64,000 nt of DNA from assembly GCF_002209555.1 (NCBI RefSeq), contig NZ_NJIF01000002.1, positions 1-64,000 of the forward strand, written 5' to 3'. The notes beneath the pieces are model-generated. The model was not told where the DNA came from, did no database searches, and saw only the letters and a list, made by a program, of their open reading frames with translations. Source of the stretch: Achromobacter insolitus. GTDB lineage: Bacteria; Pseudomonadota; Gammaproteobacteria; Burkholderiales; Burkholderiaceae_B. Positions 8,158 to 16,188 of the stretch are shown piece after piece (within the stretch, counting starts at the first letter, position 1; each line of letters begins with the position of its first letter). Made by a program: the position numbers and the translations under genes.

Positions 8158-9840
8158 TTGAGCGCCGCCCACGCCAGCACGGCCATCGCGGCGCCAGCCG
8201 GCCGCGCGCCCTGGTCGGCGGACCGTGTACTGCTATGGAGCTGCGTTGGCATACCCCTGGCGGGCCTGGCGCTGTTCTTTCTTTATCCGCTGGCGACCGT
8301 GGCCTGGCGCAGCCTGGTGGAGAAGGACGGCTCGGTCGGCCTGGGCAACTACGCCGAGGTATTCGCCACCCGCGGGGTGCTCACCGCCACCCTGAACAGC
8401 CTGGTCATGAGTGCCGCCACCACGGTGGTCAGCGTGGCACTGGGCTTTGCCATCGCCTATGGGCTGGACCGCAGTTGCATGCGCGGCAAGGCCGCCGTGC
8501 GGCTGGCATTGGTGCTGCCCCTGCTGGCGCCGTCGCTGGTGCAGGGCCTGGGGCTCATCTTCCTGGTGGGTCGCAATGGGCTGGTGCACCGCTGGACTGG
8601 CTGGGAAATCGATATCTACGGCTTCTGGGGCCTGCTGATCTCGAACGTGTTCTACGCCCTGCCCCAGGCCGTGCTGATCCTGCAGGCGGCCTTGCGCAAC
8701 ATGGATGCGCGTTACTACGACGCAGCCGAGGTCATGGGCGCTTCCAGCGCGCGCCAATTCTTCGACATAACCCTGCCCAACTGCAAGTTCGGCCTGCTGA
8801 GCGCCGCCTTCGTGGTATTCGTCATCACCATTACCGACTTCGGCAACGCCGCGGTGATCGGCGGCAACTACCGGGTTCTGGCCACCGAGATCTACAGCCA
8901 GGTATCCGGGCAGATGAACTTCGGCATGGGCTCCGTGGTGGGCATCCTGCTGTTGCTGCCTTCGCTGATATCGGTGCAGATCGAGCGTGTCGCCTCCCAA
9001 CGGCAGTTCGGCTCGGCCTCGCCCAGCGGCCAGAGAGTCACGCCGCAACGGGCCCGGGGACGCGATGCGGCGTTTACCGCCGGCGTGCTGCTGGCCAGCG
9101 GCACAATCATCCTGACGGTGGCCACGGTCGTATTCGCGAGCTTCATGCGGCTGTGGCCGTACCGCATGGAATGGACGCTGAAGCACTACGACATCACGGT
9201 AAGTGGCGGTTATGCGCCGCTATGGACGTCCCTGTACATCTCCCTGGCGGCAGCGAGCGGTGGCGTGCTGTTGCTGTTCTTCCTGAGTTTCGGGGTTTGC
9301 CGCATCCCCAGGGCGTGGGCCAAGCTGGTGTATCTGGTGTCGGTACTGCCGGTAGGCGTTCCTGGCCTGGTGCTGGGCTTGTCATACATCTTCGCCTTCA
9401 ACGCCCCCGGCACGCCCCTGTACGCGCTTTATGGCAGCGCCGCGCTGATCGCCATGTGCAACTTCTACCACTATCACACGCAAGGCTTCCTGACGATGAT
9501 GACCGGTATGCGCGCCGTGCCGCAGGCCCTGGAGGAGGCTGTCAGTTGCCTGGGCGGCGGCACGCTGCGGGTGCTGCGCGACGCGGTGTTGCCCTTGATC
9601 GGCCCGACCGTGCTGGGCGTGTTCTTCTTCCTGTTCATGCGGTCCATGGTGACTCTGTCGGCAGTAATCTTCCTGGTCACGCCCTCGGTCAGCGTGGCGC
9701 CGGTCTCCGTCCTGCGCCTGGACGAAGCCGGGTTCGTTTCGCAGGCCGCAGCCTATTCAACCCTTATCATGCTGGTCGTGGGAGGTTCCCTGCTGGCATT
9801 GCGCGCGCTGATCGCCGCAGCCGCGAGGCGCCGGACATAG
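8158..9840 (+). CDS. ABC transporter permease, fused double-module type
   Basis: Inner-membrane permease of 560 residues with two complete sets of membrane segments in one chain (roughly 25-285 and 305-550), as in FbpB-type and 2-aminoethylphosphonate-type permeases. Each half carries the EAA-type cytoplasmic loop: DAAEVMGASSARQFF near 185 and EEAVSCLGGGTLRVL near 460. Start is TTG at 8158 with GGAG seven bases upstream; the ATG overlapping the previous stop at 8123 is out of frame. One subunit therefore supplies both halves of the channel. Confidence 0.92.
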   Translation: MSAAHASTAIAAPAGRAPWSADRVLLWSCVGIPLAGLALFFLYPLATVAWRSLVEKDGSVGLGNYAEVFATRGVLTATLNSLVMSAATTVVSVALGFAIAYGLDRSCMRGKAAVRLALVLPLLAPSLVQGLGLIFLVGRNGLVHRWTGWEIDIYGFWGLLISNVFYALPQAVLILQAALRNMDARYYDAAEVMGASSARQFFDITLPNCKFGLLSAAFVVFVITITDFGNAAVIGGNYRVLATEIYSQVSGQMNFGMGSVVGILLLLPSLISVQIERVASQRQFGSASPSGQRVTPQRARGRDAAFTAGVLLASGTIILTVATVVFASFMRLWPYRMEWTLKHYDITVSGGYAPLWTSLYISLAAASGGVLLLFFLSFGVCRIPRAWAKLVYLVSVLPVGVPGLVLGLSYIFAFNAPGTPLYALYGSAALIAMCNFYHYHTQGFLTMMTGMRAVPQALEEAVSCLGGGTLRVLRDAVLPLIGPTVLGVFFFLFMRSMVTLSAVIFLVTPSVSVAPVSVLRLDEAGFVSQAAAYSTLIMLVVGGSLLALRALIAAAARRRT

Positions 9841-9857
9841 ATTAGGAAGCATCGGAC

Positions 9858-10619
9858 ATGTGGCAAGAAGAGCGGTATCAGAGAATCCGCGCCCTGCTGT
9901 CTTCATTGCAGCAGGTATCGACCGACCGTATCGTCGGCGAACTAGGGGTCTCGCGGGAAACGGTCAGGCGTGACCTGTTGGAGCTGGAGGCAATGGGGGA
10001 ACTGCGGCGCGTGCATGGCGGCGCCGTGCCGGTGCACAGCGAGCCGCCCATCGCGGAACGCGTGCATACGCGCGTCAAGTACAAGCGCGCCATCGCGCGC
10101 GCAGCCGCCGGCCTGGTTTCCAGCGGGCAGACATTGTTCCTGGATGCGGGCAGCACCACCAGCGTGCTGGCCGACGAGCTGGCCAAGCTGTCGGGCCTGA
10201 CCGTCATCACCAACTCGTTCGACGTAGCCTTGAAAGTAGGCACGGCCGGCAATGGCGCGAACCAGCTGATCATGCTGGGTGGATCCGTGGGCGGGCCGGT
10301 CTGCGCCACGGCTGGCGACATCACGATCGCCGAGATCCACCGTTATCGCGCGGACCTTGCGCTGCTGTCGCCGGTGGGCGTGGACGCCGAGTTCGGCGCC
10401 ACCAACTACGATCTGCGCGAGGCGGAGGTGGCGCGAGCGATGGCGGCCAATGCCAAGCAGCTGGTGCTGTTGGCCGACTTCAGCAAGATCGGCCTGTGCA
10501 GCCGCGTGTCGTATTGCAGCGCGGACCGCATCGACCATCTGGTCACCAACACCAGCGCGCAGAAGTCGCCCGCCTACGCCGCCTTGAAATCCGCGGTTGG
10601 CAAAGTCGTGGCGGTGTAG
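9858..10619 (+). CDS. DeoR/GlpR-family transcriptional regulator
   Basis: A 253-residue repressor-type protein. The N-terminal winged helix reads RYQRIRALLSSLQQVSTDRI then SRETVRRDLLELE, the recognition helix signature of the family, then RVHGGAV. The C-terminal DeoRC domain has the LFLDAGSTTS loop that binds phosphorylated sugars or related phosphate esters in this family. It lies 17 nt after the permease and so probably controls both divergent operons. A phosphate-ester inducer would agree with the phosphatase in the leftward operon; that link is inference. Confidence 0.92.
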   Translation: MWQEERYQRIRALLSSLQQVSTDRIVGELGVSRETVRRDLLELEAMGELRRVHGGAVPVHSEPPIAERVHTRVKYKRAIARAAAGLVSSGQTLFLDAGSTTSVLADELAKLSGLTVITNSFDVALKVGTAGNGANQLIMLGGSVGGPVCATAGDITIAEIHRYRADLALLSPVGVDAEFGATNYDLREAEVARAMAANAKQLVLLADFSKIGLCSRVSYCSADRIDHLVTNTSAQKSPAYAALKSAVGKVVAV

Positions 10620-10638
10620 CGCAGGCGGGGCCGCAGCG

Positions 10639-11640
10639 TCAGTCCAGCGATACGCCGGCAGTCTTCACCATATCGGCCCAATACACAGTGTCTTCCTGCA
10701 GCCGCGTCTTGAATGCGGCGGGCTGGCCGCCAACCGCCCAGCTGCCGCCGCTGTTTATCTTGGCGATCACTGCTGGCGATTTCATTGCCTGCGCCACGGC
10801 TTGCGCCAGATAGGCGATGCGCTCGGGCGGCGTCCCCGCGGGTGCGAACAAGCCGTACCAATCGTCGGCGGTGATGCCCTCCATGCCCGCCTGCTTGAGC
10901 GTGGGCGCCCCCTTGAAGATGCCGATGCTGTTCTCGTGGCTGAGCGCGAGAATGCGCAGCTTTCCGGCGGCGACCATGGGCTCGGCCGACGCGGGCGAAG
11001 TTATCAACATGTCCACCGTGCCGCCCATCAGGTCGGTGATGGCGGGCGCCGCCCCGCGGTACGGCACATGCACGAGCTTCACGTCTGCCTTCTGCGACAA
11101 CAGCGCGCCCATCAAATGGCTCATGGTGCCGTTGCCGGGCGTTGCGTAGGTAATGACGCCGGGTTGCTTGCGCGCGGCCTCCAGATAGTCGTTCAGCGTC
11201 CGGTACGGGCTTTCGCTGCGCGCCACCAGCACGAGCGGCGCGGACGTGATCTGCGAGATCGGCGTGAAGTCCTTGACCGGGTCGAAGCCCACGTTCTTGT
11301 ACAAGCGCGGGTTGACCGCCATCACACTGGTTTGCGACATCACCAGGGTGTAGCCGTCGGGCTTGGCTCGCGCGACCTGCGCCGTGCCCAGGTTGCCGCC
11401 CGCGCCGGAGCGATTTTCGACCACCACGCTTTGGCCCGTGATGGCGCCCAGCTCCTGCGCGAGCAGCCGCGCAACGCCGTCATTGCCGCCCCCCGGCGGA
11501 AATGGCGAGACGACCGTGATGGCCTGCTTGGGATAGTCCGGCAAGGGCGCGGGCGCCTGTGCGTGGACTGCGCCCGCCCACAGCAAACCGGCCATGGCCG
11601 CGGCAGCGGCCTTGCTTACGTGCAATGCATGGTGCTTCAT
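10639..11640 (-). CDS. Bug-type tripartite tricarboxylate transporter receptor (orphan)
   Basis: Periplasmic binding protein of the Bug/TctC family, 333 residues from ATG 11640, preceded by AAGGGG. The signal peptide ends near AGAVHAQA. Family features are YPKQAITVVSPFPPGGGNDGVARLLA, VVENRSGAGG and the GYTLVMSQ stretch. No TctA or TctB gene is adjacent, so it is one of the many orphan Bug receptors typical of Bordetella and Achromobacter. It follows the rhodanese gene in the same direction with a 163-nt gap containing a GC-rich hairpin, so it may have its own promoter. Ligand unknown. Confidence 0.9.
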   Translation of the reverse strand: MKHHALHVSKAAAAAMAGLLWAGAVHAQAPAPLPDYPKQAITVVSPFPPGGGNDGVARLLAQELGAITGQSVVVENRSGAGGNLGTAQVARAKPDGYTLVMSQTSVMAVNPRLYKNVGFDPVKDFTPISQITSAPLVLVARSESPYRTLNDYLEAARKQPGVITYATPGNGTMSHLMGALLSQKADVKLVHVPYRGAAPAITDLMGGTVDMLITSPASAEPMVAAGKLRILALSHENSIGIFKGAPTLKQAGMEGITADDWYGLFAPAGTPPERIAYLAQAVAQAMKSPAVIAKINSGGSWAVGGQPAAFKTRLQEDTVYWADMVKTAGVSLD

Positions 11641-11714
11641 CTGGTTTCCCCTTGTGGTTGGCGACCGGATACTCGGCCGTCCTTTGCATTTCGGTTCGGC
11701 AAGAACCGTCCGCA

Positions 11715-11735
11715 CCCCGGCCGTGAAGGCCGGGG
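11715..11735. other. GC-rich hairpin between the rhodanese and Bug receptor genes
   Basis: A perfect inverted repeat CCCCGGCC, 5-nt loop, GGCCGGGG. It sits just downstream of the leftward rhodanese gene, but no T-run follows on that strand. It may be a weak or factor-assisted terminator, or an attenuating structure ahead of the receptor gene. Confidence 0.45.
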
Positions 11736-11803
11736 CGTACTTTTCGGGTTGATGCGTTTGCGGTGTCGCGAGGCCGGGTCAGGCCTGCACGGCGGTTCCG
11801 GTA

Positions 11804-13402
11804 TCAGCGGACCGGAAAGCGATAGCCCGCCAATTCGCGTTCGTCGATCTGCTTGACCAGATTGGTCTCCCAGGCCAGGTACTGGCGCGCGGCCGCCTTA
11901 TTGCCGTCGTGGCGGTCATGCACGAAAAACAGATAGTCGATGCACTCGGCGTCGGCAGGCTCGGCAGGCGTGGACGCCAATGCGATTCCTTGCGCGGCCC
12001 AGCCCGAGGGATCGCCGGTGTTGACCTGGATGTCATGCACGCCCGACGCCCGGAGATCCTGCGCTGCCCAGGCGGCCAGGGCGGCGTCTTCGGCGAGCAG
12101 CACCACGGGACGCGTTCTGTCCAGGCGCAAGCCGGCCAGACGCGGGCGGATGGACCAGCGCGCGCCCACGATATGGTTGGCGCGATAGCGCATGCTGGGA
12201 CGAAGGTCGACCAGTTGCGCGTCTTGCGCAAGCGCGGCGGCAAGCTGTGCGTCGCTCAGCAGTGGCACTGGCGGCGCCAGCACCTTTTCCACAGGGTTGT
12301 CCAGGCGGGCTTGAACGCCTTCACGCAGCACGCTGGCGTCCCAGCCCATCTGCCGCAGCCAGCTCGCGACCACAGGCGCGCGTACGCCTTCAGCGTCAAA
12401 CACGACGATGCGCGCGCCCCGCACGGCCACGTATTGGTCCGTGGCCTGGATCAACTGGCCGCCGGGTGCGTGTTGCGCGCCGGGCAAGGAACCTTGCGCG
12501 TACTCTTCGGCGCTGCGCACATCGCACAGGAAGGTGCTGCGAGCCGTATCGCGCAACCAGGCCTGCACTTCGTCCGCATCCACCATGGGCACGCCATGGC
12601 TCTCGGCCAGCTGCAATGACCGCTGGGTCAGCGCCGGCAGGTCCTGGGGCGCGATATTGTCTTCGTAGCGGCGACGCGCGCCGTGTTCGAGTTGCAGGTC
12701 TTCGAGATACCAGCCTTGAGTGCCGTTCTCCAATGCATAGACAGGATTGGGCACGCCCAGGTTGATGAGCGTTTGCGCGCCGATGATGCTGCGCGTGCGG
12801 CCGGCGCAGTTCACCACGATAGTGGTGCGGGGGTTGCGTGCCAGCGTATGGGCGCGCAGCGCCAGCTCTCCATTGGGGCAACAAACGCCGCCGGGGATGC
12901 TCATCTTCTGGTATTCGGCAAACGGCCTGCCGTCCAGCACGATCAGATCGTCGCCGCGGCGTTGGCGTTCGGCAAGTTCACGCGCGCCGATGCGGGGGGT
13001 GTGGAAAACTTCTTCGGCCAGCTCCCCGAAGGTTTTGCTGGGCACGTTCACGCCGGCAAAGACGGCGTAGCCGTCGCGCTGCCATTGCGCGATGCCGCCG
13101 GCCAAACGGTGCACGTTGCGGTATCCGAGCGCAGCCAGCGCATGCGCGGCGCGATACGCCGTGTCGTCGGCGCCGCCGTCGTCGTAGATCGCTACCCGCA
13201 CATCCCGCCTCGGCGCCAGACGCACGATATCCACTTCCAGCCGGCTATACGGCACGGGCGCGGCGTAGAACAGGTGCCCTTCGCCATACTGGCCATGTTC
13301 GCGCACGTCCAGCAGCGCGATCTCGGCGCCGTCGTGCAGCCATTGCTTGAGCGTGTGAGGATCGATGTCGGCAACGGAATGGTCTTGGATGGGGTGCATC
13401 AT
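11804..13402 (-). CDS. Four-domain rhodanese-like sulfurtransferase
   Basis: About 532 residues arranged as four rhodanese modules (roughly 10-110, 135-230, 270-375, 385-480) plus a short C-terminal extension. Only the second module has the catalytic cysteine loop (VVNCAGRTR, near residue 200). The matching loops of the others read IYDDGG, VFDAEG and LLAEDA, so they should be catalytically dead. Sulfane-sulfur transfer is the expected chemistry. The gene follows the cystathionine beta-lyase gene. ATG at 13402 is taken; a TTG at 13411 overlapping the upstream stop is the alternative and would mean translational coupling. The context points to handling sulfur released from cysteine or a related thiol. 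Confidence 0.88.
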   Translation of the reverse strand: MMHPIQDHSVADIDPHTLKQWLHDGAEIALLDVREHGQYGEGHLFYAAPVPYSRLEVDIVRLAPRRDVRVAIYDDGGADDTAYRAAHALAALGYRNVHRLAGGIAQWQRDGYAVFAGVNVPSKTFGELAEEVFHTPRIGARELAERQRRGDDLIVLDGRPFAEYQKMSIPGGVCCPNGELALRAHTLARNPRTTIVVNCAGRTRSIIGAQTLINLGVPNPVYALENGTQGWYLEDLQLEHGARRRYEDNIAPQDLPALTQRSLQLAESHGVPMVDADEVQAWLRDTARSTFLCDVRSAEEYAQGSLPGAQHAPGGQLIQATDQYVAVRGARIVVFDAEGVRAPVVASWLRQMGWDASVLREGVQARLDNPVEKVLAPPVPLLSDAQLAAALAQDAQLVDLRPSMRYRANHIVGARWSIRPRLAGLRLDRTRPVVLLAEDAALAAWAAQDLRASGVHDIQVNTGDPSGWAAQGIALASTPAEPADAECIDYLFFVHDRHDGNKAAARQYLAWETNLVKQIDERELAGYRFPVR

Positions 13403-13407
13403 GGAAC

Positions 13408-14517
13408 TCAAAGGGAACGGGAAGACAGGGAGAGTTTGGCAAACGCCTGTTCGAGATCGGCGATGAGATCATCGGGATCCTCCAGGCCGACATGCAGACG
13501 CAGCATGGCGCCGCGCGGCACAGGATCCGGCAGGGAACGCGCGGCAGCCAGGCGCACGGGGATCACCAGGCTTTCGAACCCGCCCCACGATGCGCCGATG
13601 CCAAAGAGCCGCAGGCTGTCGATAAGCCGCTCGGCATCGTCCTCGCTGACCGAGCTGACGAACTCCACGGTCAAGAGGCCGTTGGCGCCGCTGCAATCGC
13701 GTCGCCACAAGGTATGGGAGGGATCGCCGGGCAAGGCCGGACACAGAACGCGCGCGACTTCCGGACGGCCCAGCAGGAAATCGGCCACGCGCAAGGCCGC
13801 CCGGGCGTGCTGGGCCAAGCGCAGCGGCAGCGTGCGGATGCCGCGCAAGACGAGATAGGCGTCATCGGCGCCGACGGTCTGGCCCAGGTCCACAGTGGCG
13901 CGTTCCACGGCATTCCATGCACGCGAGTTGGTGATCACGGCGCCCATCATCACATCGGCATGACCGCCCAGGTACTTGGTGGCGGCCAGAATGGAAATGT
14001 CCGCGCCCAGCGTGAGCGGCTTGTACAGCAACCCGGACGCCCAGGTGTTGTCCACAGCCAGCCAGCAATCATGCGTGCGCGCCAGTTCGGCCAATGCCGG
14101 CAGATCGGGCATCTCGTAAGTGAGTGAGCCCGGAGATTCCGCGTAGATCATGCGGGTTTCAGGCCTGATAAGCGCCTCGATGCCCACGCCGTCCGGCCGA
14201 TAGTATGTGTACGCGATGCCCAAGCGCGAGAGATGCTCCGCGCAGAAACGCCGCACGGGCTCGTACACGGCGTCCGTGATCAGCACGTGGTCGCCCGCGC
14301 CGAGATATGCCAACAACACAGTGGCGATGGCCGCTTGTCCGGTTGGATAGAGCTTGGCGCGATAGCCAGCTTCCAGTTCTACCAACGCGTCTTCCAGCGC
14401 GTGCGTGCTATCGGTGCCACGCGCGCCGTAGGACGGCAGGCGTTCCTGGTCGCGCCGGCTGCGCGTGTCACGCCAATCCTGCACGCTATCAAAAACGTAA
14501 GTGCTGGCGCGCGTCAC
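13408..14517 (-). CDS. metC: Cystathionine beta-lyase (PLP), 5' end apparently frameshifted
   Basis: PLP-dependent Cys/Met metabolism enzyme that splits cystathionine or other thioethers/cysteine to pyruvate, ammonia and a thiol. The open frame (369 residues from GTG 14517) contains the cofactor region ASGLLYKPLTLGADISILAATKYLGGHAD with the Schiff-base lysine in ATKY, and the family pattern VTRASTYVFDSVQDW right at its start. The normal N terminus is found in another frame directly upstream (ATG 14591, see separate entry), so a single missing base appears to separate the two parts. If the base is truly absent, the product lacks its first 25 or so residues or is not made. Full length would be about 394 residues. 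Confidence 0.85.
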   Translation of the reverse strand: MTRASTYVFDSVQDWRDTRSRRDQERLPSYGARGTDSTHALEDALVELEAGYRAKLYPTGQAAIATVLLAYLGAGDHVLITDAVYEPVRRFCAEHLSRLGIAYTYYRPDGVGIEALIRPETRMIYAESPGSLTYEMPDLPALAELARTHDCWLAVDNTWASGLLYKPLTLGADISILAATKYLGGHADVMMGAVITNSRAWNAVERATVDLGQTVGADDAYLVLRGIRTLPLRLAQHARAALRVADFLLGRPEVARVLCPALPGDPSHTLWRRDCSGANGLLTVEFVSSVSEDDAERLIDSLRLFGIGASWGGFESLVIPVRLAAARSLPDPVPRGAMLRLHVGLEDPDDLIADLEQAFAKLSLSSRSL

Positions 14518-14591
14518 GGGGTGTTCACCCAGCCGCGTTGCGGGCGACCTGCGCGCAACAGGCGCGTCGCGGACCGATAGGGCTTGTCCAT
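14514..14591 (-). other. Detached N-terminal reading frame of the cystathionine beta-lyase gene
   Basis: From ATG 14591, two bases after the cysteine dioxygenase stop, the frame reads MDKPYRSATRLLRAGRP and then QRGWVNTP before TGA at 14516-14514. The end matches the family's usual N terminus, where VNTP continues into VTRASTYVF. The continuation exists one base out of frame from GTG 14517. The junction is a run of four C on the coding strand (ACACCCCGTG), a plausible site for a one-base loss or a read error. Confidence 0.8.
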
Positions 14592-14593
14592 GA

Positions 14594-15181
14594 TCAGCGG
14601 CGCGTCTGCACGCCGATCGGCATGACTTTGCAGGTGCCGGCGTCCAGATCGAATGCCAGACGTTCGGTCAGCGTTTCCAGCGCGCGACCATACATGTGCA
14701 GGTGGCGGATGACGCTGTCGCCCTGAATTTCAACCGCATGGATATCGTCCGGCATGAGCGCAATACCCGTGCCGGGGCCGACCACCACGGTGCCGGTCTT
14801 TTCCAGCCGGCCCACGCCAGGCACGGAACCATCGTCGCTACGGTCGTAGACGTAGTTGTATTCCACGCCTTCAACGGCCGCGATACAGGCCCAGGTCGTG
14901 TGATTGTGGGGGACGATCTGCTTGCCGGGACGCATCACGTTCAGATAGAGGGCGTAGCTTTTGTCGGCATCTTCGGCGATCAGGTAGCGCGCCTGGCGCT
15001 CTCCGTCTTCCGGCGCCGGGTAGCGATCCGCCGCCCACCAATCGGTGTGGCTGGCCAAGCCAACCAGTTCGTCCAGTACGGACTTGAGGCTGTCTCGGTT
15101 CAGCCCCTTATTTCCTACAGTTTTTTTAATATTTCCGATGGCCTGCGCGATGCCGGCTTGATGGGGATGCGTAGTGGTCAC
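14594..15181 (-). CDS. Cysteine dioxygenase family protein (thiol dioxygenase)
   Basis: Non-heme Fe(II) cupin enzyme, 195 residues, that oxidises cysteine to cysteine sulfinate or a related thiol such as 3-mercaptopropionate. The iron ligands are H92 and H94 in VPHNHTTWA and H148 in PDDIHAVE. An Arg near 65 (QARYLI) sits at about the spacing where cysteine dioxygenases hold the substrate carboxylate; mercaptopropionate enzymes have Gln there. This favours cysteine but is an alignment by eye. It is the first gene of the leftward sulfur operon and is divergent from a LysR regulator. Confidence 0.88.
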   Translation of the reverse strand: MTTTHPHQAGIAQAIGNIKKTVGNKGLNRDSLKSVLDELVGLASHTDWWAADRYPAPEDGERQARYLIAEDADKSYALYLNVMRPGKQIVPHNHTTWACIAAVEGVEYNYVYDRSDDGSVPGVGRLEKTGTVVVGPGTGIALMPDDIHAVEIQGDSVIRHLHMYGRALETLTERLAFDLDAGTCKVMPIGVQTRR

Positions 15182-15243
15182 TTTGAATTTTCCCTATTTT
15201 CATGACATATGGGATTGAATGTATCCGCCCCGCCCGCCGGGAA

Positions 15244-15283
15244 CAATTTAAATTGCCTTAAAATTCCATTAGCATCGCTAATG
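15244..15283. promoter_or_regulatory. Two palindromes in the cysteine dioxygenase/LysR divergent region
   Basis: A perfect 12-bp palindrome CAATTTAAATTG (15244-15255) is followed by a 7-3-7 inverted repeat CATTAGC ATC GCTAATG (15267-15283). They lie in the 116 bp between the two divergent start codons, where LysR-type regulators bind. The second repeat ends 14 bp before the LysR start codon, so it may serve autoregulation. Confidence 0.65.
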
Positions 15284-15297
15284 TTTTTCACACCCTC

Positions 15298-16188
15298 ATG
15301 CGCAACCTGGATCTGGACCTGCTTCGCACCCTCACCGCCATCGCCCGGCACGAGACGTTCTCCGAAGCCGCCAACCGTCTCCACAAGACGCAGTCGGCGG
15401 TGACGCAGCAGATGCAGCGGCTGGAATCCCTGATCGGCCAGCCGCTGTTCGAAAAGCAGGGCCGCAACAAGGTGCTGTCGTCGCATGGACGCCGACTGGT
15501 CGAGTACGCGCGGCATATGCTGGCCATCAACGACGAAGCGTTGCGCGCCCTGCAGGACGGACCGCTGGAGGGCGACCTGAGGCTGGGCGCACCGCTGGAC
15601 GTGGCGGACTCCATCCTGCCTACCCTGCTTACGCACATCGCGCGGTCGGCACCGCGCGTGAAACTCGAAATCCGCACGGACCGCAGCCCCTTCCTGATGG
15701 ATGCCCTGCGCGCGGGAGAACTCGATCTCACGATATCCACCCGGTTCGACCAGGACTTCGAAGGCGTGGCGCTGCGCACCTCGCCCACGGTCTGGCTGGC
15801 ATCCGCGGACTATGTGCACGACATGCATGCGCCGGTGCCGCTCGTGCTGGCCGACGAACCGAGTATCTTCCGCCGCCTGGCGCTCACGGCCCTGGAACAG
15901 GCGCGCGTGCGCTGGCACACCAATTACGTGGCGCCGACGCTGGTGGGAATCAAAGCCGCCTTACGCGCGGGTTTGGGGGTGACGGCGCGCAGCGTGGAGT
16001 TGCTGGGGCCGGAGATGCGGGTACTGGGCGAGAAAGAAGGATTGCCGCCGCTGCCCGACGTGACGTACTTCCTGTGGATAAGACCTGACCTGATCAATCC
16101 GCTGACGCGCCAGGTCTATGACATGCTCAGGACCAGCCTCGGGCTGGCCCAGCAAGGCGGGGGCGATTCAGCCGCCGCGCATCAATAG
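15298..16188 (+). CDS. LysR-family transcriptional regulator
   Basis: A 296-residue LysR-type regulator. The N-terminal winged helix reads LDLDLLRTLTAIARHETFSE, AANRLHKTQSAVTQQMQRLE and GQPLFEKQGR, and the rest is the effector-binding domain. It is divergent from the cysteine dioxygenase operon and most likely regulates it. Its last 7 bp overlap the convergent asparaginase gene. Confidence 0.92.
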   Translation: MRNLDLDLLRTLTAIARHETFSEAANRLHKTQSAVTQQMQRLESLIGQPLFEKQGRNKVLSSHGRRLVEYARHMLAINDEALRALQDGPLEGDLRLGAPLDVADSILPTLLTHIARSAPRVKLEIRTDRSPFLMDALRAGELDLTISTRFDQDFEGVALRTSPTVWLASADYVHDMHAPVPLVLADEPSIFRRLALTALEQARVRWHTNYVAPTLVGIKAALRAGLGVTARSVELLGPEMRVLGEKEGLPPLPDVTYFLWIRPDLINPLTRQVYDMLRTSLGLAQQGGGDSAAAHQ

